Shown: positions 1 through 9,933, counted from the stretch's first letter. The stretch is 64,000 nucleotides of DNA from Planktothrix rubescens CCAP 1459/22 (GCA_904830895.1 LR882958.1:4235501-4299500), one strand, 5' to 3'. A program made the numbers and translations. Notes: generated from the sequence alone by a model not told the origin.

Positions 1-3000
1 CAACCAGTGTCTTAATTTGTTTGGGGTAATTTCCCTTTGCTAAACCCCAGAGTTGTTGAAGAAAATCGCTATTTTCTAAAGTAAAAATCCGAGATAAATC
101 AATATAATTAATTTCCCTAACCGTTTTTTCTGATAACGGAATAATCAATAAACTTCCGCGCACATAGGTTTTTTCTAATGGGGGAAGATCCAAAAATTGA
201 TCTAAACTTTTTTCCAATTTAGATAAAATTTCCCATCCCAAAGATAAATAAGAAACTTCCTGTTGAGTTTTAGAGGTGACAGGAGGACGATAAATTTCTA
301 TTTTTTGAGCAGATAATAAATTTAATAACCGTTGGGAAATCTCCTTTAAGCGTTGATCTTGACGACGCTTTTTAGACTCTTTTTGGACTTCCTGATATAG
401 AGTTACCATTGACCCTAAAAAACTATCTCCTCCTTGTTTAATCGACTTTCCCCCAATCGGAATCATTACATAACTTTGAAATCCAATTTGACCCAATCCC
501 ACAATTCGAGTCATAATTGATGCTTTTAAAATAATCAGAATATTCAACGCACTTAAACAGGATTCTTGTAAAGAAATTTTGGCTAATTCCTGAGATTGTG
601 CTGGAGATAAAGGGTGATTATCTTGATCAACTTTAGGGGTAAAATAGATTGCTTTATCCGATAGATAAAACTTAATGAATTTTTCCCCTTGATCTAAATT
701 TCCCCCGCGACCTCTATAGATAACTTGAATAATTTCCATTAAATTTTGTTCGATTTGAAACCCTGGAATTTCTACTAAAATATATCGGGTATTCGGGAAG
801 GATAAACCGCGAGATGCGGAAGCAGTCATAAAAATGACATTAACGCTATCCTTATATTTTTGAATGTTGGCGATTTCATCCTCGGAAAGACTCGCATGAA
901 TTTCTAAATAATCTTTTTTTACTTCAAACGTAGGGAGTTGCTTCGCAATTAGATCTATTAGTTTTTTGAGTTTATCCTTATTTTGAATATAGACAATAAT
1001 TTGACCTTGATTTTGATTTAACCGTTGCAAAATATCGGTTTTAATCCTATCGATCATTTGATTAATTAACGTTGAATCATCTTCGTTATTCTCTTGGTCA
1101 TTTACTGAGTGAATCAAAACCTGATAATCTATTGTTAATTGGGAAGCGGGATAGGAATTTGCATTAATTAAAGTTGCTGGGTATTGATTTAAAAATTTAA
1201 ACTGATCCACCCATAAACACTGTTGTTGGGTTTCGGAAACCTGTCGAACAAAAATTTTATCTGCTTGGACGTTTTGATCGGATAAATGACTTTCAACAAC
1301 ATCTTTTAGGGTTAAAGAAGCATCCGCAGTAATCACTTTAATATTAAACCCATAATCAGGATTTAATAAGTCGTATTCTTCGATAAAAGTTTTAATTCCA
1401 TGTAAAAAAGCAACCCCTTCTGATGATCCGGTAATTTCATCAATCATAATAAAAATATTTCTCAACCGTTGCGATAATGCTTTGATTTTTTCAGGAATGA
1501 CACGACGGGTAGAAGAATTATAAACACTGCTAAAAATTCGTTTTAAATGTTTTAAGGTATTTCCTGATCTTGTTTCTTTTAACGCTTGAATTGATGCGGT
1601 CGCAATAATATTATTAGGAAATTGATCGGGATGAATAAAACAAGTATGAATTGCTTCCGATAAACTCGCTAAAACTCCCGCTTGATTTCGCGGTTTTACT
1701 TCTAAAACTTCTTCGGAATTTCGCCCAAATCGTTGAGAGGATTTATACTGATAATCTCGCTCTAAACTAGCATTTAAAAACTTAACTTTTCCGATTTGTA
1801 CATCTTCGGAAAATAGATGATAATAAGATTCAACCGCACAACCGCCTTTTTGATCATTTAAAATTATCGCATTGGTATTTAAACAAATAATGTGATCTTT
1901 TAATTTATGGGTAACAGGGTCGCAAAATTTTTCGATAATATCCCGATTTACTTGAATCCGAGGACTGACATAAAATAATAGTGTTCCTGCTTCTAAATGC
2001 TGTAAAATATAGTTAGCAATAGCTGTGGTTTTACCAATTCCTGGGTTTCCAGTTAGGAATAAATAGGGGATTTTGGGGTCGGAGAGCGATCGCTGAATTA
2101 ACTCAGCATGAGCATCTCTTAGAGATAAGTTTGGTTGGGTTAAATTAAGCGATCGCTGTAAGGTTTCAGGAATATTATCAGCAGTATTAAAAAAGTCTGA
2201 TTCCCCAACTTTTAAGACTTCTTGATGAGCAATAGAGGTAATTTGATTAGGTTGTGCTTCAATAATTTTTCTAACAAAATCACCAGCATTTTTAAAACTT
2301 TTTGACCCATTACTTTTGATCACATTCAAAACCTTTAGTCGGTTTTCTTTAATATTGACTTCTACTTTACCTCGGTAGATATCATAACAAGTTTTTAAAA
2401 TCTTTAATGATGATTCTGAATTCAGAGAAATTCCATTAATCAGGCGATCGCTATATCCAAAACAGTTAAATTTTACGATATCACTAGATTTTAAATAACG
2501 ACTTTGTAACAAAAAATTATAAAAACTCCAAGCATAACTACAAGATTGAACAACTTTTACCCCTTCTTTATCTTTGGTCGAAAAAGCAGAAAAATATTGG
2601 TATAACTTTTGAGAAAAAACCTGATAGTTATTTTTCTCTCCCATATCAATTTCTAACCCACAAAATTGAGATTTTGAGCGAATATAATTCAACTCTTTTT
2701 TTAATAAATTTTTCAGAGTATCAATATTTTTAATATCCTGAATCGCATAGATCGCAGAAGTAGTAAAAGTTGATAAATCTACCACTAAAATTCGATATTG
2801 ATCACGATAGCGAGTCAATAATAACGTATCTGCTCTTAAAAACTCTCCTGTGCGTTTATAGTGAATAATATCAACATTATTAAACCCTTGAGTTTCTAAA
2901 ACATCTCGATAAGCATCATTTTCAGTCTTTTCGATCAGATTAAGACAGTTATCATTATAAAAATCGCACTGAAAATAGACAATCTCAATTTCTCGATCAT

Positions 3001-3307
3001 ATTTCCATCCCGTTGCTTCCCTATATTCTCGAATAAAAGTCACCCCGGAAGTCCAACCTTTTTGCAAAAACAATTTCACCCAAGTCGAAATCGTTTGGCG
3101 ATCTGATCGATCAAAATAATGATTTTCATTCGCTAATTTTTCACTAATTTTATATAGATAAATCTGACTTAGGGGAGTGACATAAATATCCTGATAGGAT
3201 TGTTTAAATTGTCTTTGTTTAAAATAGGTTAAAATTCCTAAATTAAACCCAATTTCAAAGATTCGACCTAATTGTATTCCGAGTTGTATTCCCAATGAAG
3301 ATTTCAT
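1..3307 (-). CDS. Large SF2-like helicase/ATPase, partial (3' end outside window)
   Basis: The frame opens at ATG 3307 and runs uninterrupted to the window edge (1102 residues visible), so the C-terminus is missing. A GAGG ribosome site lies about 9 bases before the ATG. Visible helicase motifs, in order: Walker A GNPGIGKTT (Lys about 426), Walker B IMIDEIT (Asp about 623), a TADAS motif III-like block, QIIVYIQNKDKL (motif IV-like), TASASRGLSFP (motif V) and QVIYRGRGG (motif VI). This is the layout of superfamily 2 helicases, so ATP-driven nucleic-acid unwinding or translocation is expected. The N-terminal 400 residues match nothing I recognise; a block near residues 155-176 (RADTLLL then RILVVDLS) vaguely recalls a PD-(D/E)XK core but lacks the lysine. 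It starts 25 bp after the upstream 1044-aa gene, so the two form an operon. Helicase call is firm; biological role unknown. Confidence 0.75.
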   Translation of the reverse strand, partial: MKSSLGIQLGIQLGRIFEIGFNLGILTYFKQRQFKQSYQDIYVTPLSQIYLYKISEKLANENHYFDRSDRQTISTWVKLFLQKGWTSGVTFIREYREATGWKYDREIEIVYFQCDFYNDNCLNLIEKTENDAYRDVLETQGFNNVDIIHYKRTGEFLRADTLLLTRYRDQYRILVVDLSTFTTSAIYAIQDIKNIDTLKNLLKKELNYIRSKSQFCGLEIDMGEKNNYQVFSQKLYQYFSAFSTKDKEGVKVVQSCSYAWSFYNFLLQSRYLKSSDIVKFNCFGYSDRLINGISLNSESSLKILKTCYDIYRGKVEVNIKENRLKVLNVIKSNGSKSFKNAGDFVRKIIEAQPNQITSIAHQEVLKVGESDFFNTADNIPETLQRSLNLTQPNLSLRDAHAELIQRSLSDPKIPYLFLTGNPGIGKTTAIANYILQHLEAGTLLFYVSPRIQVNRDIIEKFCDPVTHKLKDHIICLNTNAIILNDQKGGCAVESYYHLFSEDVQIGKVKFLNASLERDYQYKSSQRFGRNSEEVLEVKPRNQAGVLASLSEAIHTCFIHPDQFPNNIIATASIQALKETRSGNTLKHLKRIFSSVYNSSTRRVIPEKIKALSQRLRNIFIMIDEITGSSEGVAFLHGIKTFIEEYDLLNPDYGFNIKVITADASLTLKDVVESHLSDQNVQADKIFVRQVSETQQQCLWVDQFKFLNQYPATLINANSYPASQLTIDYQVLIHSVNDQENNEDDSTLINQMIDRIKTDILQRLNQNQGQIIVYIQNKDKLKKLIDLIAKQLPTFEVKKDYLEIHASLSEDEIANIQKYKDSVNVIFMTASASRGLSFPNTRYILVEIPGFQIEQNLMEIIQVIYRGRGGNLDQGEKFIKFYLSDKAIYFTPKVDQDNHPLSPAQSQELAKISLQESCLSALNILIILKASIMTRIVGLGQIGFQSYVMIPIGGKSIKQGGDSFLGSMVTLYQEVQKESKKRRQDQRLKEISQRLLNLLSAQKIEIYRPPVTSKTQQEVSYLSLGWEILSKLEKSLDQFLDLPPLEKTYVRGSLLIIPLSEKTVREINYIDLSRIFTLENSDFLQQLWGLAKGNYPKQIKTLV

Positions 3308-3332
3308 TGATTATTCCTCAATTATTGATAGT

Positions 3333-6300
3333 TTATGAATCATAGATCGCACTTCTAACAACGGTTAAAAATGCTAAAGTATTAAAATTAATATTTTTGG
3401 GGGAGTAAGTAAAGTTTGAAAGTGTTCCTAATCCTTGATCTCCGATGAGTTTACTATAAGGATTTAATTTTAAGACGATATTAGTATTTTTATTATAGCT
3501 TTTTTCATAACGGGAAAAATGAAACAAGAGAATATAGTTTAAAATCGTTTTTTGGAGAGGAGAAGAATCATCTAATAATCCTGAAATCACATCTCTTGTA
3601 TGTTCATCATCATACATATTTAACAGGGTGCTATAGCAAACTACACTATTAAAAAAGGTTCGGTTTTGATCAACCGTAACTCCGGTAAACAAATTTAAAA
3701 ATACTTTAGTCCTTTGACTGGGATCATTAGAGAGTTTTTTCAATTCTTCTACATCGGGAATATAGAAAGATTCTTGATTTTTAGTTTTTAAATTCAAAGC
3801 AGGATAGGTATCCATAAAAATCGGATAAAGTTTGAGATCAGATTTTCCATCTTTGAGGTATTTAATCACCGTTTCCGACATAAAAAATAGGGAATCTGGG
3901 TCAGATTCTGAGCGAATTAATCCTAAACGTCTACTGTAGGGTGCTTTCGCAACATATAAGAAGTGTCGGTATCCTTTTTCTTCATATAATTTAGTGATTT
4001 CATCTCGAATTACGGTTGGTTGTTGATACAATTGTTCATGCTTTTCGTTACTAGAAAAGGTTTTAAAGTTATTGATTTGAATGACATCGGGTTTATCGGT
4101 ATCTGTTTCAATTAAAACAATCTCACCGTAAATATTAGAAATTCGTTGGTTTTTATCCGGTTCATTCCAAACCGCATCACTCACCCAACTGGAAACAACA
4201 ACAATTGCTAATTTATCTAATTGTGGTTTAAAATCACTATTAAATTTAAACCGTTTGGGAAGTAGGGAATAGAGGGAAGATAAAGCATTTCTAACTCGAT
4301 AGTTAAAACCTTTATCCTCCCTATTCTTAGTATTTAATCCCTGATCATTTGCTAAACAATCTCGTCTTAAAATATGTGCTAAAGATCGAGTTAAAGTCCT
4401 TAAATATTTCTCATCTTCGCTATCATCAATAGTACTTTGTACATGAAATCGTAAGATAGGAATAAACAAATTTTGGTCTTTGAGGGGATTTTGACAAACG
4501 CTAATACACAAATAGGTTAATAAACTAAAGACTTGGCGATAAATTCTTGCTTCAGGAGATTGATTATCTTTAAATATAGTTGCTCTCAGCTTGGTAATAT
4601 TATAATAAATTGCTATTAGTTTTTTCTCTTTAAAATGTTCCTCGTATAGAGAAAGAGGTTTGAATTTTTCGCCTGGTTTTTTTATGTCTTCAGCGTTTAA
4701 TTCTCGGATCGGATAAAACACCACAGGTAGTGCTTTAATCCCATCAATATTATACCTGAGAGCAAATTTCTGTTCTTCCTCTACGGTAAAATAACGAACA
4801 TCATCAAAGGTAAAAGTTACTTCTAAAGATGCTAAAGAGTCTTGACTTAGTTGATTTTCTCCGACTTTTAAATAAGCTAATGCTTCCCTCGCTGATGAGC
4901 GTGAACGACTGGTATCATCATCTTCTAGGTTAATTTTAAAAAAGTTTTGACTATTAATAATATCTATCGGTTTTTGGTGAAGAATATCCTTGTGTAAACG
5001 CAATTTAACTGTTTTTTGTTCATAATTTAAAACTGTTTTTTGGATTAAAAAATCTTTCAAAAATGATTTTAAACGATTGACTTTGCGATTGACTTCCCAA
5101 GCAGAATCAGCAATTTTATTTTTGATGGTCGATAAGAGTTGAGTAATTGCTTCTGGGTTGGTTTGATTGGACTGAAAACCTCTTAAAACTTCCTGTTCAA
5201 ATTGAACAATAGGGTTATATTCTTCGTCGGGTGTGTTTCCTGTTTCATCAATCGCAAAAATCAGATAATACAAACAAACGTTTTTTAAAACTCTAGTTTT
5301 AAAACTTTTTGCTTTGTTAGAATTTTGTAAATCTTCTCGATGTCGCGGACTGGTGGGATCGATTTCTGCGATATGATAATCTAAGGAAGATTTTTCATTA
5401 TAAGCACTAACTGAACCATTCAGCTTTAAACGGATTCCCAAATTAAATTCTTTGAAATTATTACTATTGCGGTTATAACTTTCACCAATTACTCCTTCAT
5501 AATTAGGAATAATGGGTAAACTATCAAACGCATCGGATTGAGAAAATACGGTTCTGAGATTAACGGTTTCTCCTAAATAAGTAATGTCATAATGGGCGTT
5601 ATCTAAATTGGGATCATTGATATATTCAATCACTATTTTTAAGCGATTAATTAAGGTTTGTAATAGCATTAAATCAGGAGAATTTGCGTTAGAATGAGTT
5701 TTTTGCCATCCTTTTTTGAGATACTCTAAATAGTCGATTTTCAGATCGCGTAAAAGACGAGGTAACGCTTCTTGATCGATAATGCTTCTGAGGTTATTTA
5801 AACTAGAGTCGGGTCGATCTGATAGTTCATTCAATAACCCATTGAGATCCTGTCTTTCTGATGAATTTTCATCGGTAATAGTATTAATATGATGTCGAAT
5901 ATATGCGCATAAATTGTCTTGAAAATCTGCTAATCCTGTAAACCGAATATTAAAATGATGTGCTTTAATATTTGCATGACTTCCACTGCTACGATTGGGG
6001 GTAAAACTATTTTCAAGGGTTAGGCGTTTGGAGGTAAATGGGGGTTGTTTGCTAAAATCATAGTTGAAGGGAAGGGAATCTTTTTCCTGATTAAATTCTC
6101 CCAAATCGCTACAAATCTTAACTAGGATATTTTCAGGAGATTCGGGTTGACAAGCTAGATTTAATTTTTCTTTTAATAACTGTTGAATTTGTCTAATTTT
6201 ATCACAGAATTTAGCAGTATCTTCAAAATTAACGGTGGCGGCGCGAATTCCAGTGGTTTGGGTTAAGGGATTGAGGGTTTTATTTTCAGTTGCTATTTTA

Positions 6301-6467
6301 TAGGCGAAATCATAAGCACGAATTAGGAGACGATTTCGATCGGGAGAAAGTTGAAAAATAGGGGTAGTTGTTGTTTTAAGTTCTTTTAGAATAGCATCTA
6401 ATAAGGGAATATAATCTAATTTGGGAAGGGAATCGAAGGTTTCTTGTAGAATATGTTGATCAGTCAT
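3333..6467 (-). CDS. Unrecognised ~1044-aa protein, possible inactive RNase H/PIWI-like C-terminus
   Basis: I chose ATG 6467 over an in-frame TTG six bases upstream; neither has a strong ribosome site. No signal peptide or membrane segment is visible. Residues 1-300 look mainly helical and 300-700 mixed. The last about 290 residues read like an RNase H fold: a hydrophobic strand (KLAIVVVSS, about 752), a second strand (YGEIVLIE), a helix (IRDEITKLYEEKG), a strand HFLYVAKAPYSRR (about 838), then GVTVD (about 928), LQKTILNYILLF (about 976) and NPYSKLIGDQGLG (about 1007). The order and spacing resemble the PIWI domain of Argonautes, but the catalytic acidic residues are not evident. It precedes the helicase gene by 25 bp and is divergent from Uma2 (50 bp apart). 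Protein existence is firm; the PIWI reading is inference only. Confidence 0.6.
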   Translation of the reverse strand: MTDQHILQETFDSLPKLDYIPLLDAILKELKTTTTPIFQLSPDRNRLLIRAYDFAYKIATENKTLNPLTQTTGIRAATVNFEDTAKFCDKIRQIQQLLKEKLNLACQPESPENILVKICSDLGEFNQEKDSLPFNYDFSKQPPFTSKRLTLENSFTPNRSSGSHANIKAHHFNIRFTGLADFQDNLCAYIRHHINTITDENSSERQDLNGLLNELSDRPDSSLNNLRSIIDQEALPRLLRDLKIDYLEYLKKGWQKTHSNANSPDLMLLQTLINRLKIVIEYINDPNLDNAHYDITYLGETVNLRTVFSQSDAFDSLPIIPNYEGVIGESYNRNSNNFKEFNLGIRLKLNGSVSAYNEKSSLDYHIAEIDPTSPRHREDLQNSNKAKSFKTRVLKNVCLYYLIFAIDETGNTPDEEYNPIVQFEQEVLRGFQSNQTNPEAITQLLSTIKNKIADSAWEVNRKVNRLKSFLKDFLIQKTVLNYEQKTVKLRLHKDILHQKPIDIINSQNFFKINLEDDDTSRSRSSAREALAYLKVGENQLSQDSLASLEVTFTFDDVRYFTVEEEQKFALRYNIDGIKALPVVFYPIRELNAEDIKKPGEKFKPLSLYEEHFKEKKLIAIYYNITKLRATIFKDNQSPEARIYRQVFSLLTYLCISVCQNPLKDQNLFIPILRFHVQSTIDDSEDEKYLRTLTRSLAHILRRDCLANDQGLNTKNREDKGFNYRVRNALSSLYSLLPKRFKFNSDFKPQLDKLAIVVVSSWVSDAVWNEPDKNQRISNIYGEIVLIETDTDKPDVIQINNFKTFSSNEKHEQLYQQPTVIRDEITKLYEEKGYRHFLYVAKAPYSRRLGLIRSESDPDSLFFMSETVIKYLKDGKSDLKLYPIFMDTYPALNLKTKNQESFYIPDVEELKKLSNDPSQRTKVFLNLFTGVTVDQNRTFFNSVVCYSTLLNMYDDEHTRDVISGLLDDSSPLQKTILNYILLFHFSRYEKSYNKNTNIVLKLNPYSKLIGDQGLGTLSNFTYSPKNINFNTLAFLTVVRSAIYDS

Positions 6468-6517
6468 TGTCAAAATATGTCATAATTGTATGAGTCATAT
6501 CCATATTACAATCTTTT

Positions 6518-7120
6518 ATGGTAACTGTAAAGTCTGAATTAACCACAAAACCCCTAAACCTAGCTGAATATCTCAATTACAACGATGGTACAGATACTTG
6601 CTATGAACTGGTTAACGGAGAACTAATTCCCATGAGTTTAGGAACAGGAAAACACGGAGAAATTGCTGATTTTCTTAACAGCGTGTTTCGAGCAGAAATC
6701 CAACGCAATCAACAAGCGTGGGTTTCTAAACAAATGATTATTGGTATTCAATCTCCCCGTGGGGGAAGATGGGATACAGTTAGAATTCCTGATGTTGTTA
6801 TTTTACCACTAGAACAATGGCGAGAATTACAAAATAAAGAAGCGGTGATTACACTGAATCAACCCGTACCTTTATTAATTGTTGAAGTGGTGAGTGAGTC
6901 TACTAAACGAACGGATTACCGCGCCAAAAAAGCGGAATATAGTGTTTTGGAAATTTCTGAATATTGGATAGTTGATCCTTTGGAAAATCAAGTCACAATT
7001 CTGACATTAGTTGATGAATGGTATGATAGCTTGGAGTTTACTGGAGGTGCTCAAATTCAATCAAAAACTTTTCCTAATCTGGAACTAACAGCCGAACAAA
7101 TATTACAAGATCAGATATAA
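6518..7120 (+). CDS. Uma2 family (DUF820) endonuclease-like protein
   Basis: A 200-aa protein of the Uma2/DUF820 family, very abundant in cyanobacteria. The PD-(D/E)XK-type core is visible: RIPDVVILP, then [23 protein letters not shown], then SEYWIVDP near the C-terminus. The fold predicts a nuclease, although most members have no shown activity and their role is unknown. The length is typical. The start ATG 6518 lies 50 bp from the divergently transcribed operon of the 1044-aa protein and helicase, so the short gap must carry promoters for both directions. It is one of three Uma2 genes in the window, and nothing ties it functionally to its neighbours. Confidence 0.88.
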   Translation: MVTVKSELTTKPLNLAEYLNYNDGTDTCYELVNGELIPMSLGTGKHGEIADFLNSVFRAEIQRNQQAWVSKQMIIGIQSPRGGRWDTVRIPDVVILPLEQWRELQNKEAVITLNQPVPLLIVEVVSESTKRTDYRAKKAEYSVLEISEYWIVDPLENQVTILTLVDEWYDSLEFTGGAQIQSKTFPNLELTAEQILQDQI

Positions 7121-7171
7121 TATCTGATCTATTTCTGTCTAATTTTCCTATACTGGTTATTATTAACTGTT

Positions 7172-8206
7172 ATGATTACTACTACAAACTCCGCATCAAT
7201 TCCCCTACTAGGGTTATCTTTAGAACAACTCACCGACTGGGTAAAACAGCAGGGACAACCTGCTTATCGAGGGAAGCAATTATATGATTGGATTTATCAC
7301 AAAGGCGCAAAATCCCTAGGGGAAATTACGGTATTTTCTAAACAATGGCGGGAGACAGTTGGGGATGTTAATATTGGTCGTTCTAGTATTCATTATAAAG
7401 CGATCGCTCCTGATAAAACCATTAAATATTTATTAAAATTAGCCGATGGTCAAATTATTGAAGCGGTGGGAATTCCTAGCGAAAAACGCTTAACGGTTTG
7501 TGTTTCTTCCCAAGTTGGTTGTCCGATGGGGTGTGATTTTTGTGCGACGGGAAAAGGCGGCTTTACTCGCAATTTAGAACCCCATGAAATTATAGACCAA
7601 GTGTTAACAGTCCAAGAGGATTTCCAACGACGAGTTAGTAATATTGTATTTATGGGAATGGGAGAACCTTTATTAAATACAGAAAACGTGATTGCGGCGA
7701 TTAAATCCTTGAATCAAGATGTGGGAATTGGACAACGAATGATCACCGTTTCTACGGTTGGTTTACGGGGAAAAATTCGGGAATTTGCAGAATATGATTT
7801 ACAAGTAACTTTAGCCGTGAGTTTACACGCTTCCTATCAAAATATTAGAGAAGAATTAATTCCCAGCGCCAAAAATTATCCCCTATCCCAATTATTTGCA
7901 GAATGTCGAGAGTATGTTAAATTAACGGGAAGAAGAATTAGTTTTGAATATGTCCTTTTAGCGGGATTAAATGATTTACCCGAACACGCTATAGAATTAG
8001 CAAGTCAGTTAAGAGGATTTCAAAGTCATGTTAATTTGATTCCCTATAATCCGATTCACGAAGTCGATTATAAACGACCGAATACCCAAGGAATTAATGA
8101 TTTTATGGATATATTAAAAGAGCGTAAAATTGCTGTGAGTGTGAGATATTCCAGGGGTTTAGAAGCGGATGCAGCTTGTGGACAATTACGCGCTTCTCAG
8201 GCTTAG
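7172..8206 (+). CDS. rlmN: 23S rRNA (adenine-2503-C2) / tRNA A37 methyltransferase RlmN
   Basis: A radical-SAM enzyme that puts a C2 methyl group on A2503 of 23S rRNA and, in many bacteria, on A37 of some tRNAs. The N-terminal accessory domain ([17 protein letters not shown]) is followed by the [4Fe-4S] motif CPMGCDFC (Cys117, 121, 124), the SAM-contacting GMGEPLLN, and the C-terminal ADAACGQL, whose Cys336 is the catalytic cysteine resolving the covalent RNA intermediate. All key residues are present and 344 aa is the usual length. A strong hairpin follows the stop, so it probably forms its own transcription unit. Confidence 0.97.
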   Translation: MITTTNSASIPLLGLSLEQLTDWVKQQGQPAYRGKQLYDWIYHKGAKSLGEITVFSKQWRETVGDVNIGRSSIHYKAIAPDKTIKYLLKLADGQIIEAVGIPSEKRLTVCVSSQVGCPMGCDFCATGKGGFTRNLEPHEIIDQVLTVQEDFQRRVSNIVFMGMGEPLLNTENVIAAIKSLNQDVGIGQRMITVSTVGLRGKIREFAEYDLQVTLAVSLHASYQNIREELIPSAKNYPLSQLFAECREYVKLTGRRISFEYVLLAGLNDLPEHAIELASQLRGFQSHVNLIPYNPIHEVDYKRPNTQGINDFMDILKERKIAVSVRYSRGLEADAACGQLRASQA

Positions 8207-8221
8207 ATTTTCAAGAGTATA

Positions 8222-8267
8222 TTTTTATTATAGTGGTATATTTTCCCCTATACCGCTATAATAAAAA
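8222..8267 (+). terminator. 19-bp-stem hairpin after rlmN
   Basis: Two 19-base arms (8222-8240 and 8249-8267) are complementary except for one G-T position, with an 8-base loop TTTTCCCC. The arms are A/T rich at the base and end in T/A runs, so it can act in either direction. It sits 15 bp after the rlmN stop and 25 bp before the permease start, which suggests it separates the two transcription units. Confidence 0.7.
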
Positions 8268-8292
8268 CCCAAAATACAAGATCTAATATACA

Positions 8293-9510
8293 ATGAATTC
8301 TATACAATCCCCGCCCAGCCATCAACCGCCTGAAACCATTGCTTTAAGCACAAAGGAATGGTTACAAAAAAACTTATTTAATACTTGGTATAATATCCTA
8401 ATTACGATTGGAATTGGTTCCCTGTTATTATCAATGCTAACGGGGTTTATCTCTTGGGCTTTTACTACTGCTAAATGGGCTGTAATTCCGGCTAACTTAC
8501 CCCTATATTTTGTCGGACGTTTTCCCTCGGATCAATATTGGCGATTGTGGATAATGTTAGGAATGATTGCGATTTTTTCTGGGATAACCTGGGGATTTTT
8601 AGCTAGAAATACTAGAATTTTATTTAGTAAAAATATCTTAATTGGGATTAGTTTAATCGGAATTTTAGCGGTTATTACTCCCACTCCAATAGTTTTTCGT
8701 CTGCTATTAATTGTGATGCTATTATTATTGGTAGCGGGTGCTTGGGGGGGTAAAACCATTGGAAATACTCAACCAAAACTGGGAGAGTGGTTGCCATTTT
8801 CTTGGTTTTTATTACTATTAATTTGTGTTTGGTTGATTGGCGGTGGACTGGGATTAAAAGTAGTCGAAACCAACTTATGGGGAGGACTGATGTTGACATT
8901 ATTGATGTCAATTATTAGTATTTTATTATGTTTTCCCATCGGAATATTATTAGCATTAGGACGACAAAGTAGTTTACCTGTAATCAGAATTTTATCAACG
9001 GTTTATATTGAAGTAATTCGAGGATTACCCTTAATTACTATTCTATTTATGGGTCAAATTTTACTGCCTTTATTTCTCCCCGAAGGAGCGCGACCCGATC
9101 GCATTTTACGCGCTATTATTGGATTAACTATGTTTAGTTCAGCCTATTTAGCGGAGAACATCCGAGGAGGGTTACAAGGTATTCCCAGAGGTCAAACTGA
9201 AGCCGCCAAAGCATTGGGATTAAATACACCTTTAACGGTGAGTTTAATTGTTTTACCCCAGGCCTTAAAAGTGGCAATTCCTTCAATTGTCGGTCAGTTT
9301 ATTAGCCTATTCCAAGATACAACCTTACTGTCAATTGTGGGATTAATGGAATTATTAGGAATGAGTCGATCTATTTTAGCCAACCCTAAGTTTTTAGGAC
9401 GTCATTTAGAGGTTTATATTTTCGTTGGGATTTTGTATTGGGTGTTTTGTTATGGGATGTCGATAGCTAGTCAAAAATTAGAACAACAATTGAATACGGA
9501 GCATAAATAA
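8293..9510 (+). CDS. Polar amino-acid ABC transporter permease (HisM/BztC/NatH type)
   Basis: An inner-membrane permease of the polar amino-acid uptake family. It is 405 aa, longer than the about 230 aa of simple HisM/GlnP permeases, because of an N-terminal extension with extra membrane segments (about 35-55, 80-105, 115-155); this is the layout of BztC/AapM/NatH. The core permease domain lies at about 200-395 and holds the EAA loop (ENIRGGLQGIPRGQTEAAKALGL), which docks the ATPase, and an SIVGLMELLG segment. No substrate-binding protein or second permease is beside it; a matching ATPase gene lies at 25142, 15.6 kb downstream. In Anabaena natH and bgtA are adjacent (from memory), so this separation may be derived. 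Confidence 0.88.
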   Translation: MNSIQSPPSHQPPETIALSTKEWLQKNLFNTWYNILITIGIGSLLLSMLTGFISWAFTTAKWAVIPANLPLYFVGRFPSDQYWRLWIMLGMIAIFSGITWGFLARNTRILFSKNILIGISLIGILAVITPTPIVFRLLLIVMLLLLVAGAWGGKTIGNTQPKLGEWLPFSWFLLLLICVWLIGGGLGLKVVETNLWGGLMLTLLMSIISILLCFPIGILLALGRQSSLPVIRILSTVYIEVIRGLPLITILFMGQILLPLFLPEGARPDRILRAIIGLTMFSSAYLAENIRGGLQGIPRGQTEAAKALGLNTPLTVSLIVLPQALKVAIPSIVGQFISLFQDTTLLSIVGLMELLGMSRSILANPKFLGRHLEVYIFVGILYWVFCYGMSIASQKLEQQLNTEHK

Positions 9511-9739
9511 ATAAATAAACCCTTTTTGTTTGGGGTGAATAGAATAGAATAGTTTTGGGCGAATAGTTTTGGGCAAATAGAATTCGCGGCTACACAAACA
9601 AAGTCCGCCTGCGCGGACTAAATGATCATGCAGGTAATTCAAGCATATTTTGTATTTTATCCTTCTTTTTTTGGGTTAGATAATAATTCTTGTAAAACGG
9701 GAGTTTCTGAGTCCAATTTATTTGGGTTTAGTTGGTTTA
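9511..9739. other. Intergenic stretch with a short palindrome
   Basis: No convincing gene. After the permease stop come short repeated phrases (GAATAGTTTTGGGC twice) and then a GC-rich palindrome at 9602-9619. A forward reading frame covering 9622-9903 has no recognisable features and overlaps a degraded toxin fragment on the other strand, so I do not call it. Confidence 0.5.
9602..9619. repeat. Palindromic repeat, AGTCCGC...GCGGACT
   Basis: Perfect 7-bp arms around a CTGC loop. Preceded by GAATTCGCGGCTACACAAAC; I recall similar sequence between genes in related cyanobacteria, so it is probably a dispersed repeat rather than a dedicated terminator. Confidence 0.55.
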
Positions 9740-9855
9740 GAGTCGTAAGTCTATTCTATACTTTTGCGATCGCGCAAACGATTAAACCATTGATCAAAAG
9801 GTATTTTTCCATCGGATGCAACATAACGCCTAATTTCCTTGGGTTGTGTTTCCAT
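9740..9855 (-). pseudogene. Fragment of a RelE/HigB-like addiction-module toxin gene (copy A)
   Basis: Reading from ATG 9855, the first 30 codons (METQPKEIRRYV, DGKIPFDQWFNRLRDR) match the intact start of the copy at 16922. A loss of about 4 bases after the GATCGC site shifts the frame and a stop follows within a few codons. Sequence identity with copy B ends at about 9740. It is clearly a dead fragment. Confidence 0.7.
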
Positions 9856-9933
9856 ACTTTTGTTAGATTTGCAGATAGCTTGAGCAAGTATTCTATAATT
9901 TAGAGTAGGATTAAATCTCTATTAATATTAGTT
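9740..9933. repeat. Direct repeat, left copy (194 bp)
   Basis: About 194 bp nearly identical to 16803-17000, differing by scattered substitutions and a 4-base deletion. It contains the 5' part of a toxin gene (minus strand) and its upstream region, and ends exactly at the start codon of the Clp-N gene, so it now supplies that gene's upstream sequence. The two copies, 7.06 kb apart in direct orientation, enclose the three-gene kinase cassette. Confidence 0.85.

Noticed and set aside
9622-9903. Plus-strand 93-codon frame with hydrophobic stretches
   Set aside because: It overlaps the toxin fragment and the direct repeat, has no ribosome site and no recognisable features.
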